Origin: an uncultured Oscillospiraceae bacterium
GTDB taxonomy: Bacteria > Bacillota > Clostridia > Oscillospirales > Oscillospiraceae
Reading direction: 5' to 3'
DNA: 10,896 nt
Assembly (NCBI GenBank): GCA_958438185.1
Contig: CAUBQU010000020.1
Span: forward strand, 1-10,896
In this document: positions 7,968-10,896 of the stretch, in pieces
Layout of the letters: the number at the start of each line of letters is the position of its first letter
How positions within the stretch are numbered: position 1 is the first letter of the stretch
Translations under genes and position numbers: made by a program
Notes under the pieces: generated by a model
Databases searched by the model: none
What the model saw: only the letters and a program-made list of their open reading frames with translations
What the model was told of the DNA's origin: nothing

Positions 7968-8275
7968 ACGCGCCGGACTGCATCCGGGAGTTTAAATTCT
8001 CCGTCCTGGCCGATGCCGGGGCCTATTTCCCCCAGGCCGCCGGGCAGGAGATCATGCTCCAGGGCGTGACGGACTGCTGCCTGGTCGAACCTGAGGGCCT
8101 GGTCGTCATCGACTTCAAAACGGACCGGGTAACAGCCCAGACGCAGGCCCGGGCTGCCGCGTATTATCAGGGCCAGTTGGACGCCTACGCCAAGGCCCTG
8201 GCGGAAATTTTTCAAAAGCCGGTGCAGGAGAAGCTCCTCTATTTCTTCGCCACCGAGGAAGCTGTCCCGGTCTGA
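7520..8275 (+). pseudogene. addA: Detached C-terminal nuclease domain of AddA
   Basis: This is the part of addA that the duplication puts out of frame with the helicase portion. From 7741 it carries the RecB-type nuclease motifs: GTATHLAMQFL (H1020 in repaired numbering), VVIDFKTD (D1125, K1127) and QLDAYAKAL (Q1146). The open frame extends back into copy 2, where a TTG at 7520 and an ATG at 7529 are possible restart codons; the short GGAG at 7523-7526 is too near the ATG to be a convincing ribosome site. It is best read as the tail of the same gene, not as a separate one. If re-initiation did occur, a free nuclease domain of about 240-250 residues would be made. Confidence 0.85.
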
Positions 8276-8276
8276 C

Positions 8277-8314
8277 AAAGCGCCGCGCAGCAAAAAATAA
8301 GAGCCCGGCGCTTT
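8277..8314 (+). terminator. Weak possible terminator hairpin after addA
   Basis: AAAGCGCCG (8277-8285) pairs perfectly with CGGCGCTTT (8306-8314) across a 20-nt loop, directly after the addA stop codon. Only TTT then GGG follows on the plus strand, so it lacks a proper U tract. Rightward termination here is uncertain. Confidence 0.35.
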
Positions 8315-8319
8315 GGGCT
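8292..8319 (-). terminator. Second leftward terminator
   Basis: On the minus strand AGCCC (8319-8315) pairs with GGGCT (8306-8302) and is followed by CTTATTTTTT (8301-8292). The stem is short but the tail is T-rich. It would catch leftward transcripts that pass the stronger terminator at 8367-8332. Confidence 0.5.
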
Positions 8320-8331
8320 GCATCTGCGATC

Positions 8332-8367
8332 AAAAACCCCCGGTGGAGATACGTCTCCGCCGGGGGT
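8332..8367 (-). terminator. Strong leftward intrinsic terminator
   Basis: A 14-bp stem (8336-8349 with 8354-8367; one non-Watson-Crick pair, 4-nt loop), GC-rich, is followed on the minus strand by TTTTT (8336-8332). On the plus strand there is no T run after it, so it works for leftward transcription. It ends the unit that holds the 32-codon gene, leaving a 3' untranslated stretch of about 110 nt (8476-8368) in which I see no further gene. Confidence 0.8.
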
Positions 8368-8476
8368 CGTGCGTTGGATGCAGGGGCGGCTCAAAGGCTG
8401 CAAGCGCATTTGCCCGGCGCCTGTATCCGGCGGCGCAGCGCAGACGGGACGCGCCCGCCGCGTGCGCAGCAGCGCA

Positions 8477-8575
8477 TTACTGCTGGTTCGTCTTCTGGTT
8501 CTGGTTCTGCTGATTCTGCTGCTGGTTCTGCTGCTGATTCGTCTTCTGATTCTGCTTCTGATTTCTGTTTTCCAT
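8477..8575 (-). CDS. 32-residue Asn/Gln-rich peptide, probable forespore product
   Basis: A short ORF from ATG (8575-8573) to TAA (8479-8477). The ATG has a full AGGAGG (8590-8585) 9 nt upstream. The product has 15 Gln, 9 Asn, 3 Lys, 2 Thr, and one each of Met, Glu and Arg, with no hydrophobic residue after Met1. NQKTNQQ appears twice (residues 9-15 and 26-32), with NQQQNQQQ between. All 15 Gln codons are CAG. It has a promoter of sigma-G type at 8652-8624 and a strong terminator at 8367-8332, and lies downstream of spoVAD-spoVAEb. I do not recognise a named family. The composition recalls the Gln/Asn-rich gamma-type small acid-soluble spore proteins (SspE), but it is much shorter and lacks their repeat. 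A spore role is inferred from promoter and context; translation is supported by the ribosome site and a clean start and stop. Confidence 0.72.
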   Translation of the reverse strand: MENRNQKQNQKTNQQQNQQQNQQNQNQKTNQQ

Positions 8576-8604
8576 GGTAGGAAGCCTCCTGTTCTTTGAA
8601 GTTT

Positions 8605-8619
8605 TGCGGCCTTGCCGCA
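8605..8619 (-). other. Small hairpin in the leader of the 32-codon gene
   Basis: TGCGGC/GCCGCA with a 3-nt loop, between the sigma-G-type -10 and the ribosome site. The predicted start near 8617 would clip its outermost pairs. There is no T run, so it is not a terminator. A role in mRNA 5'-end stability is possible but unproven. Confidence 0.3.
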
Positions 8620-8623
8620 GCGT

Positions 8624-8652
8624 TAGTATGCCCTGGGACCCGGCGCTTATGC
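8624..8652 (-). promoter_or_regulatory. Sigma-G-type (forespore) promoter
   Basis: The minus strand reads GCATA (8652-8648), 17 nt, CATACTA (8630-8624). Both elements fit the published Bacillus sigma-G pattern (GHATR and CATNHTA, spacing about 17-18). It lies after the spoVAEb stop and before the 32-codon gene, so that gene has a dedicated forespore promoter in addition to any read-through from spoVAEb. No sigma-A -10 is seen in this gap. Confidence 0.65.
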
Positions 8653-8663
8653 GTCCGCCCCGG

Positions 8664-9020
8664 TCAGGATTTATCCCGGGGCCGGAAGCACAGCGCCGCC
8701 AGCAGCCCGAAGAAGACCGCCGCCGTGACGCCGCCCGCCGCGGCCTCCAGCCCGCCGGTGAGGATGCCCAGCCAGCCCCGCTTGTCGATGGCCGACCGGA
8801 CGCCCTTTGCCAGCAGATTGCCGAAGCCCGTCAGAGGGACTGACGCGCCTGCGCCTCCCCAGTCCATCAGCTTTGGATAGAGCCCGACGGCTCCCAGCAC
8901 GACCCCCGCGACGACATAGCCCGTCAGGATCCGCGCCGGGGTCATATTCGTTTTGTCGATGAGAATTTGCCCGATGGCGCACAGCGCGCCGCCCAGCAAA
9001 AATGCTTTGAGAAATTCCAT
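8664..9020 (-). CDS. spoVAEb: SpoVAEb, spore dipicolinate channel membrane protein
   Basis: A 118-residue integral membrane protein of the SpoVAC/SpoVAEb family. SpoVA proteins move Ca-dipicolinic acid into the forespore and release it in germination; they act in the inner forespore membrane. Hydrophobic segments at about 3-21, 31-48 and 84-112 are separated by the family motif GAGASVPLTGFGNLLAKG. The sequence resembles Bacillus SpoVAEb along its length (for example GGALCAIGQILID and TPARILTGYVVAG). The start at 9020 has AGGAGG 9 nt upstream, inside spoVAD. The two genes are separated by one base, so they are surely co-transcribed and probably translationally coupled. The reading frame is open a few codons upstream, but those codons overlap the ribosome site and are not used. 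Confidence 0.9.
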   Translation of the reverse strand: MEFLKAFLLGGALCAIGQILIDKTNMTPARILTGYVVAGVVLGAVGLYPKLMDWGGAGASVPLTGFGNLLAKGVRSAIDKRGWLGILTGGLEAAAGGVTAAVFFGLLAALCFRPRDKS

Positions 9021-9021
9021 A

Positions 9022-10038
9022 TCATGCACCCTCCTTGTCCGCACAGATCGAAACGGCGTGGCACACGCCGGGGATGGACTCGCCCTGGTTCGTCGAGGTA
9101 GGAGAGAGGAGCGCCCCGGTTCCGCAAAAGAGCAGCCGCCGGAGTTTTTTCTGCTGAAACAGCGCCATCAGATAGCTGCAGAGCACGGAGGCGGAGCAGC
9201 CGCAGCCCGAGCCCCCGGCGTGGACGTCCTGCCCCGGCAGGTCGAAGATCAGGCAGCCGCAGTCATCGTAGTTTTCCAGCTTCACGCCGTCGCGCTGGAA
9301 AAAGTCCAGGACGATCTGCCGCCCAATCTTGCCCAGGTCCCCGGTGACGATCAGGTCGTAATCCTGCGGTGTCCGGTCCAGGTCCCGGAAGTGGGCCGTC
9401 AGGGTGTCGTACGCCGCTGGGGCCATGGCCGCGCCCATCTGGTTGGCGTCCTTGATGCCCAGGTCGCAGATGGAACCGACCGTCGCCGCCTCCAGATACG
9501 GCCCCGGCCCCTCCCGGGTGACGATCATGCACCCGGCCCCGGTGACGGTCCACTGGGCTGTCGGCGTCCGCTGGGCCCCGTAGCCTAGGGGGTTGCGGTA
9601 CTGCCGCTCCGACGAGGCAAAGTGGGAGGAGGTCAGCGCCGCCGCCCGGCGGGCGTAGCGCCCATCGACGGCGGCTCCGGCCAGCAGCAGCCCCTCGGCC
9701 ATGGTCGAGCAGGCCCCGTAGAGCCCCAGGGTCGGGAGGCCCGTGCCCCGCAGGCTGAACGACGAGCCGATGCACTGGTTGAGCAGGTCCCCGGAGAAGA
9801 CGACGCCCAGGTTTTCTTTCTCCAGGCCGCCCTTTTCCAGGGCCGTCTCCAGCGCTAACTGCTGCATTCGGTTTTCCGCTTTCTCCCAGGTCTTCTGACC
9901 GAAATGGGTGTCGTCGCTGGTGTAGTCAAAGTATTGGCCCAGCGGCCCGGCGTGTTCCTTTTTCCCCGCGACGGCGGCGTAGCTCCAGATCGCCGGGCGG
10001 GTCTCGTAGCAAATGCTCTGCTTGCCTTTTTGCGGCAT
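9022..10038 (-). CDS. spoVAD: SpoVAD, dipicolinic acid-binding spore protein
   Basis: A 338-residue soluble protein with the thiolase-like fold of SpoVAD, which binds dipicolinic acid and works with the SpoVA membrane proteins at the spore inner membrane. Typical family stretches are GPLGQYFDYTSDDTHFGQKTWEKAE cut short here to GPLGQYFD, the segment LGLYGACSTMAEGL with Cys110 at the thiolase-like cysteine position, SSHFASSERQYRNPLGYG, and a C-terminal GGSGCGCSA. Length is normal and the gene is intact. The start at 10038 is preceded by a modest AGGTG site 7 nt away. Upstream is a candidate forespore promoter, then the clp terminator; spoVAC, which commonly precedes spoVAD, is absent. spoVAEb follows after one base. 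Confidence 0.93.
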   Translation of the reverse strand: MPQKGKQSICYETRPAIWSYAAVAGKKEHAGPLGQYFDYTSDDTHFGQKTWEKAENRMQQLALETALEKGGLEKENLGVVFSGDLLNQCIGSSFSLRGTGLPTLGLYGACSTMAEGLLLAGAAVDGRYARRAAALTSSHFASSERQYRNPLGYGAQRTPTAQWTVTGAGCMIVTREGPGPYLEAATVGSICDLGIKDANQMGAAMAPAAYDTLTAHFRDLDRTPQDYDLIVTGDLGKIGRQIVLDFFQRDGVKLENYDDCGCLIFDLPGQDVHAGGSGCGCSASVLCSYLMALFQQKKLRRLLFCGTGALLSPTSTNQGESIPGVCHAVSICADKEGA

Positions 10039-10080
10039 ATTCCATCACCTGATCTTCCTGCGTGAAATTTGTTCCTGCCT

Positions 10081-10109
10081 TAGTTTGCCTGCTTTGCAAA
10101 AAAATAACC
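10081..10109 (-). promoter_or_regulatory. Candidate forespore (sigma-F/sigma-G) promoter of spoVAD-spoVAEb
   Basis: The minus strand reads GGTTA (10109-10105), 15 nt, GGCAAACTA (10089-10081). The -10 fits the sigma-F pattern GGHRARHTN fully; the -35 matches 4 of 5 bases of GYWTA. As a sigma-G site it is weaker, since CAAACTA departs from CATNHTA at one base. Forespore control fits, because spoVA is a sigma-G operon in Bacillus. The -35 overlaps the end of the clp terminator stem. Confidence 0.45.
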
Positions 10110-10146
10110 GGACACACCGCGTTTTTACGTGGTGCGTCCGGTTTTT
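10098..10146 (-). terminator. Terminator of the clp gene, bidirectional in form
   Basis: A 15-bp stem (10107-10121 with 10128-10142, two non-Watson-Crick positions, 6-nt loop) is followed on the minus strand by TTATTTTTTT (10107-10098). It is also flanked by TTTTT on the plus strand (10142-10146). It stands 44 nt after the clp stop codon. No rightward gene needs it, so its main job is to end leftward clp transcription. Confidence 0.85.
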
Positions 10147-10186
10147 GCGTATTCTGTTTGTGTGCTTGCAAATTGTGTGCGATGGT

Positions 10187-10896
10187 TTATGCTAGGGTCT
10201 GCAGGGTAATTTTCTCCGCGTCCGGTGCGGCGTCCAGATGGATTCCGGCGATGGGGGCTTCGAAGCTGTCGATGATGGCCTCGGCGATCGGGTCTTCGAT
10301 CTCCTTCTGGATCGTCCGGCGCAGATTCCGTGCGCCGTAGGTGAGGGAGTAGGATTTTTTGACGAGATAGTCATAGACGGCGTCTGTCCAATCCAGGCCG
10401 ACGCCCCGCTCCCGCATCGCGTCGCGCAGCTCTTCGAGCATAATGCGGGCGATGGCGCGGAAATTCTCCTCCGTCAGCTTGTGGAAGCAGATGACCTCAT
10501 CCACCCGGTTGATAAACTCCGGCCGCAGGAAGTCGCTCAGGGCCTTCATGGCCTTCTCCTGGGAGAGCTCCGAGATCGTCCGGCCAAAGCCGAGGGTGCC
10601 GTCCTTCCGGTCGGACCCGGCGTTGGAGGTCATGACGATGATCGTATTTTCAAAGTTGACGACCCGCCCCTGGGCGTCGGTCATGCGTCCGTCGTCCAGG
10701 ACCTGCAGCAGGATATTGAGCACATCCGGATGGGCCTTTTCCAGCTCGTCAAAGAGGATGACGGAATACGGATTGCGGCGGATTTTCTCTGTCAACTGCC
10801 CGGCCTCATCGTAGCCGACATAGCCGGGAGGCGACCCGATAAGCTTCGAAACGGCGTGCTTTTCCATATACTCCGACATATCCAGCCGGATAAGAT
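10187..10896 (-). CDS. clpC: ClpC-type AAA+ ATPase, C-terminal part (runs off the right edge)
   Basis: About 235 C-terminal residues of a Hsp100/Clp unfoldase that feeds proteins to the ClpP protease. What is visible is the end of the second ATPase domain: the GYVGYDE pore-loop region, Walker B VILFDELEKAH, sensor 1 MTSNAG, an LGF tripeptide in the position of the ClpP-binding loop, the arginine-finger region RPEFINRVDE, and sensor 2 GARNLRRTIQKEIEDPIAE. The Walker A and all N-terminal domains lie beyond position 10896, so ClpC, ClpA and ClpE cannot be separated with certainty; ClpC is preferred for a Gram-positive. The LGF loop excludes ClpB. The gene ends in TAA at 10189-10187 and has its own terminator. 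Confidence 0.85.
   Translation of the reverse strand, partial: LIRLDMSEYMEKHAVSKLIGSPPGYVGYDEAGQLTEKIRRNPYSVILFDELEKAHPDVLNILLQVLDDGRMTDAQGRVVNFENTIIVMTSNAGSDRKDGTLGFGRTISELSQEKAMKALSDFLRPEFINRVDEVICFHKLTEENFRAIARIMLEELRDAMRERGVGLDWTDAVYDYLVKKSYSLTYGARNLRRTIQKEIEDPIAEAIIDSFEAPIAGIHLDAAPDAEKITLQTLA

Noticed and set aside
8369..8599. Plus-strand ORF of 76 residues rich in Leu, Val and Ile that looks like a membrane peptide
   Set aside because: It is the complement of the Asn/Gln codons (CAG reads CTG, AAC/AAT read GTT/ATT). It has no ribosome site, while the minus strand has promoter, ribosome site and terminator.
9263..9775. Minus-strand 170-residue ORF inside spoVAD and plus-strand ORF 8953-9588
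   Set aside because: Both are shadow frames of spoVAD, which matches its family over the whole length.

Overview
The window looks like chromosomal DNA of a GC-rich, endospore-forming member of the Clostridia, perhaps Oscillospirales-like. The grounds are Gram-positive AddAB/RexAB-type recombination genes, the spore genes spoVAD and spoVAEb, strong AAGGAGG-type ribosome binding sites and housekeeping promoters close to TTGACA-17-TATAAT. The coding DNA is very GC-rich, so the long ORFs in other frames are mostly shadows. The taxonomic placement is inference.

Layout. Bases 1-305 are an AT-rich divergent control region: a strong leftward promoter with a palindrome downstream of it (its gene lies off the window), and a rightward promoter for a SpoU/TrmH-family RNA methyltransferase (306-1118). 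A terminator that overlaps the next promoter separates this gene from addB-addA (1238-8275), the two subunits of the helicase-nuclease that processes double-strand breaks. addA carries a perfect 230-bp tandem duplication (7281-7510 / 7511-7740). It shifts the frame and cuts the C-terminal nuclease domain off the helicase part.

Everything from about 8290 to the right end is transcribed leftward. It starts at the right edge with the 3' end of a clpC-type AAA+ ATPase gene and its terminator, followed by a candidate forespore promoter, spoVAD and spoVAEb (dipicolinic acid transport in spores). Then comes a second promoter that fits the sigma-G consensus very well and drives a 32-codon ORF, 75% Asn plus Gln (8477-8575), which ends at tandem terminators facing the addA end.

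The two observations most worth a second look are the tiny Asn/Gln-rich gene with its own forespore-type promoter inside a spore-germination locus, and the exact 230-bp duplication that separates the AddA helicase and nuclease. The duplication may be a recent reversible mutation or an assembly error. There is no CRISPR array, phage, transposase, tRNA or rRNA in the window.
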